Positions 16,758 through 26,703 are shown, counted from the stretch's first letter. The stretch is DNA of 64,000 nt from DATEDA01 sp963789885 (GCA_963789885.1 CAWBNB010000018.1:1-64000); one strand, 5' to 3'. The notes: generated by a model not told the origin, from the letters alone. Made by a program: numbers and translations.

Positions 16758-17162
16758 ATGCTGAAACCCGACCCGACCACCCCGGACGCCCGCCCGCCGA
16801 CCGGCGAGCCCGCGGCCGACACCCCGCTTCTGCCTCTCCCCGCAGCGCGCTGCCTCACCTCCGAGCAGGCCGCGGCCTACCTCGCGATCGGCGTGACGCT
16901 CCTCGCCGATCTCGACGTGCCGTGCGTGAAGCTCGGCCGCCGGCGCGTCTACGACAAAGTTGACCTGGATCGCTGGCTCGACGAGCATAAGCGTCGAGGG
17001 CGGGCCGGAAAGGAGTCTCAATGGCCCGCAAGACCGGAATCTACCGGCGACGGGACTCTCGTTTCTGGTGGATCGACGTTGTACTACCCGGCGGCCGGCG
17101 CGTATGCCTCAGCACTCGGACTGAAAACCGGGACGAGGCCGAAGCGCTCCTCGCGCGACTGA
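16758..17162 (+). CDS. Excisionase-like helix-turn-helix protein
   Basis: An N-terminal Pro-rich part, then LTSEQAAAYLAIGVTLLADL and VKLGRRRVYDKVDLDRWLDEHKRR (about 35-78), a winged helix-turn-helix of the HTH_17/excisionase type. It overlaps the integrase start by about 140 bp in another frame, so the last 47 residues may be incidental. It probably directs excision or regulates the integrase encoded next. Confidence 0.75.
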   Translation: MLKPDPTTPDARPPTGEPAADTPLLPLPAARCLTSEQAAAYLAIGVTLLADLDVPCVKLGRRRVYDKVDLDRWLDEHKRRGRAGKESQWPARPESTGDGTLVSGGSTLYYPAAGAYASALGLKTGTRPKRSSRD

Positions 17163-18082
17163 AGGTCGATTCGTTTCGCGAGTCGGCGTTCGGTGTCAAG
17201 CCGAGGCGCCCGTGGCAGGAAGCCGTGGTCCGGTACCTCACGCTGAAAGCGACGCTTCGGAGCATCGAGGACACGCGCCTGATCTTTCGGAAGCTCGACC
17301 CGTATCTCGGGTCACTCGACCTCAACGAGATCGACGGCGATCTCGTCTGGAAGGTGATCAAGGGCGAGCTTGCGAAGGGCAACAAGCCGGCGACGGTCAA
17401 TCGGTACCTCGCGACGATGCGCGCGCTGCTTCGCATGGCGCGCGACGAGTGGCAGTGGATCGATCGATTTCCGAAGATTCGCCTGCTTCCGGGCGAGGTG
17501 GAGCGCGACCGGTGGCTGACGAGAGAGGAGGCCGAGCGGCTGATCGCCGCGAGCCCGCCTCACCTGTCGGCGATGATCCGCTTCGCGCTTTCGACCGGCT
17601 GCAGGGCGCGTGAGATCACCGGCTTGGAATGGGGCCGCGTCAACCTGGAACGCAGGACGGCGTGGCTCGACCGGACCAAGAATGGAACGCCGCGAGGCGT
17701 GCCGCTGAACGAAGATGCGGTCGCGGTGCTGGAAGGCGAACGCGGGAAGCATCCCCGGATCTGCTTCACCTACCGGGGACGGCCGATCGCGTGGGAGCTG
17801 ACCAACAACGCGTGGCACACCGCCATACGGAAGGCTGGCATCGAGGATTTCCGCTTCCACGACCTGCGGCACACGTGGGCCTCGTGGCATCGGCAGGCCG
17901 GTACGAGCTGCGATGAGCTGAAGGACCTGGGCGGGTGGAAATCGCGCGTGATGGTCGACCGCTACGCGAAGTTCGCGACCGAGCATTTGGCCGTTGCAGC
18001 AGCGCGGATCGAGGGAAAGCGTAGAGAAAACCCTACGTTTTCCCTACGTTCTACTTTGGCGCGGGACCGCGGAACACGCTAA
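17021..18082 (+). CDS. int: Tyrosine site-specific integrase
   Basis: 353 residues. An SAM-like core-binding domain (about 65-150) and catalytic domain with R195 (TGCRAREI), K220 (RTKNG), H280 and R283 (FHDLRHTW), W306 (LGGWKS) and nucleophile Y315 (VDRYAKF). All catalytic residues are present, so it is probably active. It starts with AAGGAG upstream. The stop is only 14 bp from a 3' tRNA-Lys piece, the likely attachment site. Overlap with the upstream excisionase-like gene suggests coordinate expression. Confidence 0.92.
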   Translation: MARKTGIYRRRDSRFWWIDVVLPGGRRVCLSTRTENRDEAEALLARLKVDSFRESAFGVKPRRPWQEAVVRYLTLKATLRSIEDTRLIFRKLDPYLGSLDLNEIDGDLVWKVIKGELAKGNKPATVNRYLATMRALLRMARDEWQWIDRFPKIRLLPGEVERDRWLTREEAERLIAASPPHLSAMIRFALSTGCRAREITGLEWGRVNLERRTAWLDRTKNGTPRGVPLNEDAVAVLEGERGKHPRICFTYRGRPIAWELTNNAWHTAIRKAGIEDFRFHDLRHTWASWHRQAGTSCDELKDLGGWKSRVMVDRYAKFATEHLAVAAARIEGKRRENPTFSLRSTLARDRGTR

Positions 18083-18096
18083 GTCCCTGAATGGCT

Positions 18097-18251
18097 TGGT
18101 AGGGCGTGCAGGGGTCGAACCTGCGACCAACGGATTAAAAGGGGCCATAACCCTGCAGCGATTTTTAAATCAGCAACTTACGAGGACGCCCGTTGCGTCT
18201 TTTGCAGCACCCTGCAGCACTTTGCGCAGCTGACTCACGCAAAACTCACGC
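18097..18251 (+). repeat. Attachment-site-like repeat, copy 1 (tRNA-Lys 3' piece plus arm)
   Basis: 18097-18141 is, on the minus strand, the 3' 45 nt of a tRNA-Lys(TTT): TTT anticodon loop, T-arm and CCA end. The 5' half is absent. After 37 unrelated bases, 18179-18251 is a 73-bp arm with repeated TGCAGCAC and TTTGCGCAGCTGACTC. Both parts recur at 55946-56063 in the same orientation; the arm matches at 70 of 73 positions. It sits just after an integrase gene. Confidence 0.75.
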
Positions 18252-18786
18252 GCGAGCAAGCGCGACGTGCCGCTCTCAGACCCCCAGCGAAGCGCCGGCG
18301 TATGGACCGGCGGGATCCCATCGCGCGCGCAGCGCATCGTCCAGTAGGCTGACGGTGATCGAGAACCTGGTATGCGGTAAGTAGCCCATTGCCACGGGAG
18401 TCAGCACGCGGCGGGATCGAAGACTACCGCTGGCGAAGTGCTCGTATTACCTACGTGAATACCTGGGGCCGTAGCGTCATCTCGGAGCAGCCGCGCGGCT
18501 TCGGGAATGATCGAGTTCTCGGATGTCGAACGGCGGGAGAAGATTCGATCTTACAAAGTCCATCTCATGCCCGAGGAGAAGCATCTTCAGCTCAGGTCGT
18601 CGATGGATGGAAGGACATGGGTTCTGCTGGCGGTTCTGTTGCATCGGCCGCCTTGGAAAGCACTTCTGCATTGGGCGTTCGCAGAAATACCCGCAGACGT
18701 ACCCGCAAGACCTGTCAGAAACGCGCCTTCGGCTCTCGCGCGCGATAGTGTGTATAGGAGCGAGCGGCGTGGTGTGAGTAGCAAGA
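18252..18786. other. Region without a supported gene; IS6-type end at 18632
   Basis: 18632-18652 is a 21-bp sequence starting GGTTCTGTTGCATCG, identical to the left end of the IS6-family element at 29435. No transposase follows. A short frame from 18507 (MIEFSDVERREKIRSYKVHL) runs into this repeat and may be a truncated gene. Confidence 0.5.
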
Positions 18787-18805
18787 CCGGCGCGCGGAGC
18801 GCCGG
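18787..18805 (-). terminator. Possible terminator after Abhydrolase_10 gene
   Basis: A 7-bp perfect GC stem (CCGGCGC and GCGCCGG) with a 5-nt loop, 21 bp past the stop at 18827. A short T-containing tract (TCTTGCT) follows on the minus strand. Confidence 0.4.
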
Positions 18806-18826
18806 GCACTGATCTTCACTCTACTT

Positions 18827-20971
18827 CTACTTTAGGATGTCGCTTGCTTCCGCCGCTGCAACAAACCCGTCGGCGTCGACCTGTAGCAGAAAGCGCTCTC
18901 TCACCATCTGTTTCGCCGCGGCCCGGACCGCGTTGACGAAGCCTTCATGGTCCTTGTACCGCTCCTCGAGCGAAAGCCTCGGATCTCCGACCGCCAGGCG
19001 GTCCGCCTTCGTCCGGGCGAATGGAATGAACGAGCCGGTCAGACCGCACAGGTCCGGTGAACGATGGCCGGGCGCCCGGATGTTCCAGCCCATCGTCGTG
19101 CCGAGCGGCACGCGGATCTGCATCGGCCGTATGCCGGCGATGTCGTGTCCGTCCTTGTCGGGTGCGGGCACGAACATCTCGTAGCTGGGCCCTAGCTCGG
19201 GCGGTAGCACCGTCAGGATTCCGCCCGTCTTCCCGAAACGCCGGCCGAAGTCGAGCAACTCGTACTGGTTCATGACCGTCGGGAAGCTCACGCCGGGAAT
19301 CGCCGGGAAGGCCTCCCTCGCCTCCTGCAGGGTGACAAGGGTCGTCCCCGCCTTGTGCTTTCCGTGGGGATCGTCGCGGCGGTCGTCGCGGTCGCGATGG
19401 TGGCCATCGTCGTCGTTGCGGTCATGCTCACGGCCCCCGGCTGCCAGAGTCGGATAGTTGCTCGGCGGCGGCTCGATGCCTCGGTCCACCCACTCGTCCA
19501 TGGCCACCAGCAGTGCGCGGGTCGTTTCCGCAACCGCACCGCCCGTCGTCGGATTGACGCACAATGGGCTCTGTCCGGGCGTCGACACCCCGCCCGTGCT
19601 GCGCAAACCCGCGGTTCCAAACCCATGTGAAAAGCTGGAGTTCAGGTACAGCCGCGCGTTCTTCGGGATCGATACCGGCCGGCCTTTGCCGTCCGCGATA
19701 TTGAGTGACCCGCGCAGCTGCCAGAACTCCGCCGCCGAGTCGACCTGGAACACGACCGGATCGGTCGCGGGGCGCTTCAGCACGCCGTCGCGAATACCTG
19801 AGATCGGGTCCCGCGTCACGCCGTATGTGAACGGCGGGTAGCTCGACTGCAGGAAATCATGCCGGTCGTCCTGGTCCGACCAGATGTTGGGATCGGCGAA
19901 CCGGACGTTGATGAAGACGCGATCGGTGCCGCCATAGAGCGGCATGACGCCGTCGAAAACTCTGCGGTCGGATTCGTCCGCGTTGAAGCCGAGGTACAGG
20001 AAGTCGCGGAGATAGCCGGCAGTCTGTGACCCACCGTCGGCGTAGATGCGGCGAATCCCCGGACCGACCGGGTTGGGGGTGCCGGCATCGTCCCGCGCGC
20101 GATTGCGCAGGAAGGACGCGAAGTCGCGGGTCGTCGCATGCCCGAGCCCCATCACGATCGGGTTCTTCGCGAGATAGATGAGCTCATACAGCTTGTTGTT
20201 CTCGAAGCCGTCGAAGTAGCAGATGTCGGTGCTCGAGGGCACCAGGCTTGCCTGCCCGGTCGGGCAACGGCCGAACGCCCAGCGGCCCGGCGCAATCGGC
20301 GTCTTCGAGCCGCCGACGGTGTCGCGCACCGTGAACGCCGCATGCGACGTGTTCGTGTCTACCACCTCGTACGAGCGGAATGCGGCGTTGCCCTCGAGAT
20401 TCATGCTGAACGTGCCGGTTAGAGGAATCGTGCGGTCCGAGTACTCGACCCGCATTCGCCCCACGATCGGGCTGCCGTCCCTGTGAGCAGCGATCGGCAG
20501 CGTCGGGACTAGTCGCGTCGGCGTCGGAACGAGGTCCCCCTGCCATCCTGCGTCCACGATGATGTAGCCCATCTTCAGGTAGACGTCGTTCGCGCCGACC
20601 TGGGCGACCGTCTGCGCGAGAAGCAGGCTGTTGTTCCCCCGGTTGTTGATCCGGTAGAAGATCTTGTGGTTGCCCAGCGCCAGGTTCACGGGCTTCACGA
20701 TCATGAACTGGGTGCTGAACTCGACCTTCCCGCGCGCATTGCGCGGGGCTTTGTCCACATCCACGATGACGGCGTTCGCGCGATGGTCCGGGTCCACCTC
20801 GAAGTACGCCGTGCCGGTCAATCGCTCATAGGGCCCGGTGCTACCCCACGACACGCCGCCGGCGAGGGGCTCCGTTTGAGTGACCACCAGACGTGTCAGA
20901 TGCGCTGAAGCCCCGACCGGCAGCAATGACGAGACTACTGTGAGCAGCAGCAGTACTAAGCCCCTGAGCAT
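18827..20971 (-). CDS. Secreted alpha/beta hydrolase domain protein (Abhydrolase_10-like)
   Basis: 714 residues with a signal peptide (MLRGLVLLLLTVVSSLLPVGASA). The mature part resembles the alpha/beta hydrolase domain family PF20091: VSWGSTGPYERLTGTAYFEV, FYRINNRGNN, GYIIVDAGWQGD, RIYADGGSQTAGYLRDFLYLGFN with a possible nucleophile Ser in GGSQ. A His/Asp/Arg-rich insert (REHDRNDDDGHHRDRDDRRD) interrupts the C-terminal third. Start at 20971 is chosen for the ribosome site (AGGAGA) and signal peptide; the open frame is longer. First of four secreted hydrolase-like genes on this strand. Substrate unknown, probably an ester. Confidence 0.8.
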   Translation of the reverse strand: MLRGLVLLLLTVVSSLLPVGASAHLTRLVVTQTEPLAGGVSWGSTGPYERLTGTAYFEVDPDHRANAVIVDVDKAPRNARGKVEFSTQFMIVKPVNLALGNHKIFYRINNRGNNSLLLAQTVAQVGANDVYLKMGYIIVDAGWQGDLVPTPTRLVPTLPIAAHRDGSPIVGRMRVEYSDRTIPLTGTFSMNLEGNAAFRSYEVVDTNTSHAAFTVRDTVGGSKTPIAPGRWAFGRCPTGQASLVPSSTDICYFDGFENNKLYELIYLAKNPIVMGLGHATTRDFASFLRNRARDDAGTPNPVGPGIRRIYADGGSQTAGYLRDFLYLGFNADESDRRVFDGVMPLYGGTDRVFINVRFADPNIWSDQDDRHDFLQSSYPPFTYGVTRDPISGIRDGVLKRPATDPVVFQVDSAAEFWQLRGSLNIADGKGRPVSIPKNARLYLNSSFSHGFGTAGLRSTGGVSTPGQSPLCVNPTTGGAVAETTRALLVAMDEWVDRGIEPPPSNYPTLAAGGREHDRNDDDGHHRDRDDRRDDPHGKHKAGTTLVTLQEAREAFPAIPGVSFPTVMNQYELLDFGRRFGKTGGILTVLPPELGPSYEMFVPAPDKDGHDIAGIRPMQIRVPLGTTMGWNIRAPGHRSPDLCGLTGSFIPFARTKADRLAVGDPRLSLEERYKDHEGFVNAVRAAAKQMVRERFLLQVDADGFVAAAEASDILK

Positions 20972-21366
20972 GGAAGTTCTCCTATCTGCAACCAAGTTTC
21001 CCGCCTCGCTGTCGTGTGCCCGTGCAGCACTGGGGTGCTGTCTTGATAAGTGCGTTTTTTGGCAAGAACCGCTCGCGAATCGTATCCCATCCTTTTCGCG
21101 CGAAGACCCAGCGGGAAGCCCGGGTGCGCTGTGCAGCGTCGGGAACGCAAGACCCAAATCGCTTGCCACTTATAACGAGCTATCAATTCTAGGAACGCAC
21201 GTGCCTAACAACTGCTGGGACCGAAAAAATCGCGATACTGTGAAGAGATACCGAAACATCGAAAGAGCCATAGCTGCCTCTTCCTCGCGCTTCGTAGGCA
21301 GTTAAGATCCAGCACGCTGAATAATCTGCCCGCGTGGCGATCGGCCTTTGGTCGTGTCAACTGCGT
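20972..21366. other. Intergenic, nothing recognised
   Basis: It holds the promoter region of the Abhydrolase_10 gene; no gene or repeat was recognised. Confidence 0.4.
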
Positions 21367-23553
21367 TCAGTCGTCGTCGCGGTCGCGGTCCCGATCGCGG
21401 CGATGGTCGCCGCCGTTGCCGGAATGCGAAACCGGCGGCTTGCCCAGGCGCCGCCCGCCCGGGCCGTCGGCGAAGGTCAACCAGGCCCGGGGTTTCGCCT
21501 GCCCCACGCCGGGTTTCGAGTAGTCGCACACGCCCGAAGGGAAGGTGGCGTGCAGCCGCGCCCACTGCTCGTCGGTGAAGACGACGTTGTAGTCCACACG
21601 GCTGAGCGGCTTGAGCTGGCACTTGAGGACGTCGTTGGTGACCGGGCCGTCGGCGGTCATGCGAATCAGACCGGTGTAGGTGAAGAGCTGGTCGCAGATG
21701 GATCCCGTCGTCCACTCGTACTCGACGCCGCCGACGAAGCAGGCATCGCGCGCCGCGGCAGGCTTGTTGCGCGTGACCTTCTTCGCGCGCGGGAGCGAGC
21801 TCTTGTCGGCCTCGATGGCGCTCAGCCACTGGTCCATCAGATCGAACGACCTAAGGGCGTTGGCGGGCGAAGGACGAGACACGTTGCCAGTCGGATTGGT
21901 CACGGTGCTGTGCTCCCACCAGTGAACCTGGTTCGCCGCGTTGCCGTTGCTGCGCAGGAGGCGAAAGCGCGTGAACATCCATTCGGAGTTGTTGTGCATC
22001 TCGTGGTTGTCATCGGTGCGGGCGTCGATGATCGGGTACTTGCCGAGCTCGCGCCCGTACGTGATCAGACCGGTGCGGTACATCCGCTCGAGGCCTTTCT
22101 CGTCCGCGAGCGTGCGTCCGGCCTGGTAGTTGCCGTCGATGTCCAGGCCGCCGATCTTCTCGTTCAGATCGACGAATTGCTGCGGGGTGATCTTGCCCGC
22201 CTGAAGCGCCTTGAAACCGTACTGCACGCCGACGCTGTCGAATACCTGGTAGGTGAAGCCGTCCTGCCGCCGCACTCCGATCTCGTTGATGTGGTAGTCC
22301 TTGATGGCGCAGCGCACACCGTGCGGATTGGTCACCGGGTCGTAGAGCGCCTCCGGAGGCAGCAGGCAGCTCGAGTTGGTCACCGGGAACCAGCGGCCGC
22401 CGAAGGCCGCCGGCCCGTCCTGCCCCGGGCACTCCTGCTCCGAGGTCTGTCCGAGGATCGCCAAGCGGTCGGCCTGGTTCGTCCATAGCGACGGTGAGGT
22501 GGTGTTGAAGTAACGCGTCAGCACGTGGCAGTCGTGGCTGTTGACCGCGAGCGACCAGATGTCGGGATACGTGCAGACCGGCAGCAGCCCGTCGAGCAGG
22601 CCCGGATACTGGTCGCCAATGCTGTGCTGCTGGATCGCACCACCCGAGCAGCCCGAGCCGATGGTGTACCGGATTGCCCCGTAGGTCTCGGCGAGGCGTT
22701 CCTTCACCATCATCAGGGCCTCGGCGTTCAGCTTGGCGTTCGCATTGGTGCCGTGGTTGGTCATCACCGCCGCCGCAGTGGCGAATCCGCGCGACAGACC
22801 GTTGTCGTCGAAGGTGGCGGCGATGTTGCCCTGCGTGTACTGCAGCCCCGCGCCCGCGCCAAAGAGATAGAGCACCTTACCGTTCCACGCCGGCTGCGGT
22901 GTCCAGGGCGTCCAGGATTTCGCCGGATCGAAGAGCACGGTGATGCGGTAGATCGTGCGGTTGAGCGTGCCGGTTTCCTGCCGCACGATATACGGCACGG
23001 TGCGGCCTTGATCGGTGGTGGTCGTCGCGATCAGCGACGCGGAGGGCGGATTCGCCGGGTCGTAAGCGACGAAAGCCGGCGGCGTCGCAGTGTTCTTGTA
23101 GAAGAACGCGAAGCGCGTCGGCGCATTGCAGTCCGCGTCGAAGGGCGCGCCCAGCCCGTTGGCCTCGGTGGTGCAGAGCCAAGGCTGCAGGTGCGGGCCG
23201 GAGAAGACCGGGCCGCTGATGGGATGGTTGGTGACCTCTAGGTGCTCCTTGCGCTTGCCCGCGGACACTGTCACGGTGTTGTCGCCTAGCGCGAGATTGG
23301 TTACCAGTGCGAGATACCCCCGGCCGTCGGGCGCCGCGTGCAGTGCATTGGGAATGGTCACGCCGTTGAGCGACAGAATTCCCTTAGTCCCGTGCGGCAA
23401 GGTGACCCGAAGCAGCACATCGCCGCCCGACACCAGATCTGCGCGGTTCGAGACCGCCTCGATTTTCAGATCGTCATTCGAGCCGGCTGCTACGGCGGCG
23501 CCCATTGTCAGGGCGATGACCGACGAGAGCACTGCTTGGATGCGGAGTGACAT
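21367..23553 (-). CDS. DUF6351 family secreted protein, paralogue 1
   Basis: 728 residues: signal peptide (about 1-23), a beta-rich N-terminal domain (VSGGDVLLRVTLP, ISGPVFSGPHLQPWLCTTEANGLG) and an alpha/beta-hydrolase-like core. A putative nucleophile elbow GSGCSGGAIQQHSIGDQYPG (Cys302-Ser303) resembles the Cys-Ser pair of tannase-type esterases. A possible acid/base pair is in DDNHEMHNNSE. The C-terminus ends in an Asp/Arg run (DHRRDRDRDRDDD). DUF6351 proteins have no assigned function. It shares the strand with two paralogues downstream of its own promoter region. Confidence 0.8.
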   Translation of the reverse strand: MSLRIQAVLSSVIALTMGAAVAAGSNDDLKIEAVSNRADLVSGGDVLLRVTLPHGTKGILSLNGVTIPNALHAAPDGRGYLALVTNLALGDNTVTVSAGKRKEHLEVTNHPISGPVFSGPHLQPWLCTTEANGLGAPFDADCNAPTRFAFFYKNTATPPAFVAYDPANPPSASLIATTTTDQGRTVPYIVRQETGTLNRTIYRITVLFDPAKSWTPWTPQPAWNGKVLYLFGAGAGLQYTQGNIAATFDDNGLSRGFATAAAVMTNHGTNANAKLNAEALMMVKERLAETYGAIRYTIGSGCSGGAIQQHSIGDQYPGLLDGLLPVCTYPDIWSLAVNSHDCHVLTRYFNTTSPSLWTNQADRLAILGQTSEQECPGQDGPAAFGGRWFPVTNSSCLLPPEALYDPVTNPHGVRCAIKDYHINEIGVRRQDGFTYQVFDSVGVQYGFKALQAGKITPQQFVDLNEKIGGLDIDGNYQAGRTLADEKGLERMYRTGLITYGRELGKYPIIDARTDDNHEMHNNSEWMFTRFRLLRSNGNAANQVHWWEHSTVTNPTGNVSRPSPANALRSFDLMDQWLSAIEADKSSLPRAKKVTRNKPAAARDACFVGGVEYEWTTGSICDQLFTYTGLIRMTADGPVTNDVLKCQLKPLSRVDYNVVFTDEQWARLHATFPSGVCDYSKPGVGQAKPRAWLTFADGPGGRRLGKPPVSHSGNGGDHRRDRDRDRDDD

Positions 23554-23939
23554 GGTGACTCCCTATATCGACGGGCGAGCCGAAAATGTGAGTCGGATTG
23601 GCGGGCCTACGAGTTCGATCCACGGGCTGGGCCCTTGCGACCCTCCTATCCTCACTCGTAAGCGTTAAGTATGGTCTCGGCAACTGCTTGGGAACCTTGG
23701 CCGAGAAAATAACCTCGACATTGCGATAGTTGAGCGATTTTTTGGAAGGTGATGTTAGCCACTGGCCCTCCACATGCGCACACGCCCTGCGTCGGGGCTC
23801 CAGCCCCGGCCGCGGACGGTGATGATTAACCCCCTCATCACGCCGAAAACCGAGGCGAAGACGCGACGTGGGAGCGCTGCCTATGGGTGGCGAATTCGTA
23901 GTGAGGGAACCCGCCAGTACGGTGCAGTCTTGCGCGCGC

Positions 23940-24290
23940 GGGCGGTCGAAAAGCGAGCGGCTGGACCGACAGCCCCGCAGCCGACCTCCGAGTTGCTCAC
24001 GACGACGCCCGCCTGCACGACATCGCCGGGGGCGACCTCGAACGCAATGCGCGGCGTGACCCTCTACCGCCGCTCTGGGAACGGCTCGTAGTGAGGACTG
24101 CCCAGGTAATTCTGAGTGTCACCTTTAGACACCTTGCCCATCGGCACAAACCTCTGGAGGCGCCGCCCGTCAACGGTTTCACTCGACACCAGTGGGGCGC
24201 CGGCCTTGCCGGCGATCGCCGACTCGAAAAAGTCGAGTCCCTCGCGGTTCAGGGGCACATGGCGATGGACGCGCCGAGCGCAAGCGTCAG
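23940..24290 (-). pseudogene. DUF932 protein fragment with in-frame stop
   Basis: The minus strand reads GKVSKGDTQNYLGSPHYEPF, PERR, a TAG stop, then VTPRIAFEVAPGDVVQAG and VVVSNSEVGCGAV in the same frame. This is the core of DUF932 proteins carried by plasmids and integrative elements. Both ends are lost. It is a relic inside the hydrolase gene array. The rest of 23554-24358 holds nothing I recognise. Confidence 0.7.
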
Positions 24291-24358
24291 CACGCAACCG
24301 ACGCGAGATACATGCGTGCACTGTAATCGTGGCCGCATGGTTACATCAGCATTCCTCA

Positions 24359-26572
24359 TCAGCGCATATGGCGCCCGCCCCGATCGTGGTCGTTCTCGTC
24401 AGGCTCCAGCGGCACGCTGCGGCCCGGACTCGGGTACGCGAGCCAGCTGTCCTTCAGCTCCTTCTGCTCCACGCCCGGCTTCGACCAGTCGCATACGCCT
24501 TGGGGAAAGATGGCCTTGAGGCGCGCGAGCTCGGCGGCGGTAAACGCTACGTTGTAGTCCGACGCCTTCACGGGCTTCAGCCGGCACTTGAGGATGTCGC
24601 CGGAGCGCGGACCGCCAGCCACGATGCGCGGGTCGGCATGCACGGGGTAGAGCTGGTTGCATACGCCGGGGTCGTTCAGGTCGAACGGGTGGTCGCGGAC
24701 CGCGCCGGCCGCGTCCCAGCACTGGTTCTTCAGGCTGGCGGGCCGGTTGCGGATCACCTTGTCCTGGTAGGACCCTCCTGCAGTGTCGGCCGCGAGGTTT
24801 CTCTGCCATTCGTCATGCGCGAGCAGAGCCATGCGCATGAAGTTAACCGTCCCGTTCTGCGGCATGGTCCAGCGCGCGACGTTGTCGGTGGTGCCAAGCT
24901 TCTTCTGCATGCGCTCGAGCATCGCGGTGCTGCGGTGGAACGTATGGATGTCGGCCACCAGGTCGACATAGTTGCGGTACTGGATGATGGGCAGCGTCAG
25001 GTTCTCGGCGTCGTTCACGCGTCCATGGCGGTAGGCGTTCTCGATGCCCCTCAGATCGCCGACACTGCGCGCGGCGACGAAGTTGCCATCGATGTCAAGG
25101 CCGCCGACCTTCTCGTTCAGGTCGAGGAACTCGGCCTTGGTGATGTCCCCGCTGTTGAGCGCCTTTAGGCCGTACTGCACGCCAACGTTGTCGTAGGGTT
25201 GGCGCGCGAACCCGGTCTGGGGATTGATGCCGAGGGAGTTGACGTAGCCATCCTGCAGCGTGCCGCGCGCGCCGCCGCGGTTGGTCACCGGGTCGTAACG
25301 CGCCTCGACCGGCACCACGGCGTCGAAGCCGTCTGTGGGCCCGGGCCAGTCGCGCGCGAAGGCGTTCCACCCGACGCAGTTGTTCCGTCCGAGGGAATCG
25401 ACCGGGTAGCCGGTGACCTGGGATTGGCGCGTTCCCGGCCAGTCGGCCGGATTGACGGCGGCGGCGAAGTAGTTGTTGAGCAGCCCGCAATCGATGACGT
25501 CGGTGGCGATGCTCAGGACGTCGGGGAAGTTGCGCACCGGCGTGAGCGCGTCGAGCAAGCCCGGATAGTTGTGCGCGATCAGGTGCTGCTGGATCGCGCC
25601 GCCCGAGCTTCCCAAACCGACGGTGTACTTCGGCAGCCCGTACTGTTCGATGAAGCGCTCCTTGATCATCATCACGGTCTCGGCGGACACCACCTCGTCG
25701 GCACCGGTGCCGAAGGTGTTGCGCGTGCCCAACGCGACGGCGAACCCGAGGCGTAGCGGCTCGTCGCGCGTGGAGATGGTGTCGGAGACGTTGATCGCCG
25801 AGGTGACGACATTGCGGCCCGAGCGGAAGCCAGGGCCAGCGCCGCCAAGGAAGTGGTAGAAAAGCTTGCCGTTCCATCCCGGGCCCGGCTTCTTGCCGCG
25901 CGCGGACCAAGGGTTGGAGATCGGGTTGGCCGGGTTGTCGAGGATCGCGATGCGGTAGATCGACTCGTTGATCGCCCCGGACTCGACGCGCACGATGAAG
26001 TTGACCGTGTTGCCGTCGATGGTGGTGGTCTGCGCCACGTCGGCCGGCAACGGCCCGGGGGGCAGCGGCAGCAGCGCGCCGCTAGTCGAACGGTAGAACC
26101 ACTCGTACTTGACGGGCGCGACGCACGGCCCGCTCGCCGGCGGCGCGCCGAGCCCGGAGGCCTCGGTTTCGCACACCCACGGGCGCTGGTGTGGTCCGAA
26201 GATTTCGCCCGAGATCAGGTAGTTGGTGATCTCGAGCCTCTCGTAGTGTTGGCCGCGATGGTGATGCCTGCTGCTGACCGTCACCTCGTTCTTGCCGAGC
26301 TGCAGCCCGGTCAGCAGGCCGACGAGGCGCTGACCCGCCGTGTCGGCGACCAGTTGCCCGGTCACGTCGCGGTCGTTGAGGCGTACCACCAGGTCGCTCA
26401 GCCGGACGTAGCCTGGCGCCCGGACCTCGACCACCACGTCGTCGCCGCTTACGGTATTCGCCGCGGTGGAGAGCGTATTGATCTCGAAATCGCGCTTGTC
26501 GTTTCCGGAATAGCTGGCAGTCGATACACCGAGCGCCGCGGCCAGCGCGAGCGCCAATAGACTCTTTTTCAT
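24359..26572 (-). CDS. DUF6351 family secreted protein, paralogue 2
   Basis: 737 residues. Signal peptide MKKSLLALALAAALGVSTAS; ribosome site GGAGGAGG. The domain order matches paralogue 1: NTVSGDDVVVEVRAP, ISGEIFGPHQRPWVCETEASGLG, then VGLGSSGGAIQQHLIAHNYPGLLDAL. The Ser at the nucleophile position is kept, but the preceding Cys is Ser. The His region reads VADIHTFHRST. It ends in DENDHDRGGRHMR. A duplicated and diverged member of a three-gene family, probably periplasmic or extracellular. Confidence 0.8.
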   Translation of the reverse strand: MKKSLLALALAAALGVSTASYSGNDKRDFEINTLSTAANTVSGDDVVVEVRAPGYVRLSDLVVRLNDRDVTGQLVADTAGQRLVGLLTGLQLGKNEVTVSSRHHHRGQHYERLEITNYLISGEIFGPHQRPWVCETEASGLGAPPASGPCVAPVKYEWFYRSTSGALLPLPPGPLPADVAQTTTIDGNTVNFIVRVESGAINESIYRIAILDNPANPISNPWSARGKKPGPGWNGKLFYHFLGGAGPGFRSGRNVVTSAINVSDTISTRDEPLRLGFAVALGTRNTFGTGADEVVSAETVMMIKERFIEQYGLPKYTVGLGSSGGAIQQHLIAHNYPGLLDALTPVRNFPDVLSIATDVIDCGLLNNYFAAAVNPADWPGTRQSQVTGYPVDSLGRNNCVGWNAFARDWPGPTDGFDAVVPVEARYDPVTNRGGARGTLQDGYVNSLGINPQTGFARQPYDNVGVQYGLKALNSGDITKAEFLDLNEKVGGLDIDGNFVAARSVGDLRGIENAYRHGRVNDAENLTLPIIQYRNYVDLVADIHTFHRSTAMLERMQKKLGTTDNVARWTMPQNGTVNFMRMALLAHDEWQRNLAADTAGGSYQDKVIRNRPASLKNQCWDAAGAVRDHPFDLNDPGVCNQLYPVHADPRIVAGGPRSGDILKCRLKPVKASDYNVAFTAAELARLKAIFPQGVCDWSKPGVEQKELKDSWLAYPSPGRSVPLEPDENDHDRGGRHMR

Positions 26573-26703
26573 GTCTTCCTCCTCCAGGTTATTGCAATCA
26601 ATCGTCCTCGCCGTTGCCGAGCCGGACCGACTTGCCAGCGCTCGGGAAAACGAGCGAGCTGTCCTTCACCGATCCCTGTGAATCCATGGCTGGGAATCAG
26701 TTT

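Noticed and set aside
18097..18141. tRNA-Lys gene
   Set aside because: Only the 3' 45 nt are present; the acceptor 5' strand and D-arm are absent, so it is an attachment-site remnant. The same holds for 55946-55990.
21334..22488. 384-residue plus-strand ORF
   Set aside because: Antisense to DUF6351 paralogue 1, which has a signal peptide, ribosome site and two paralogues.
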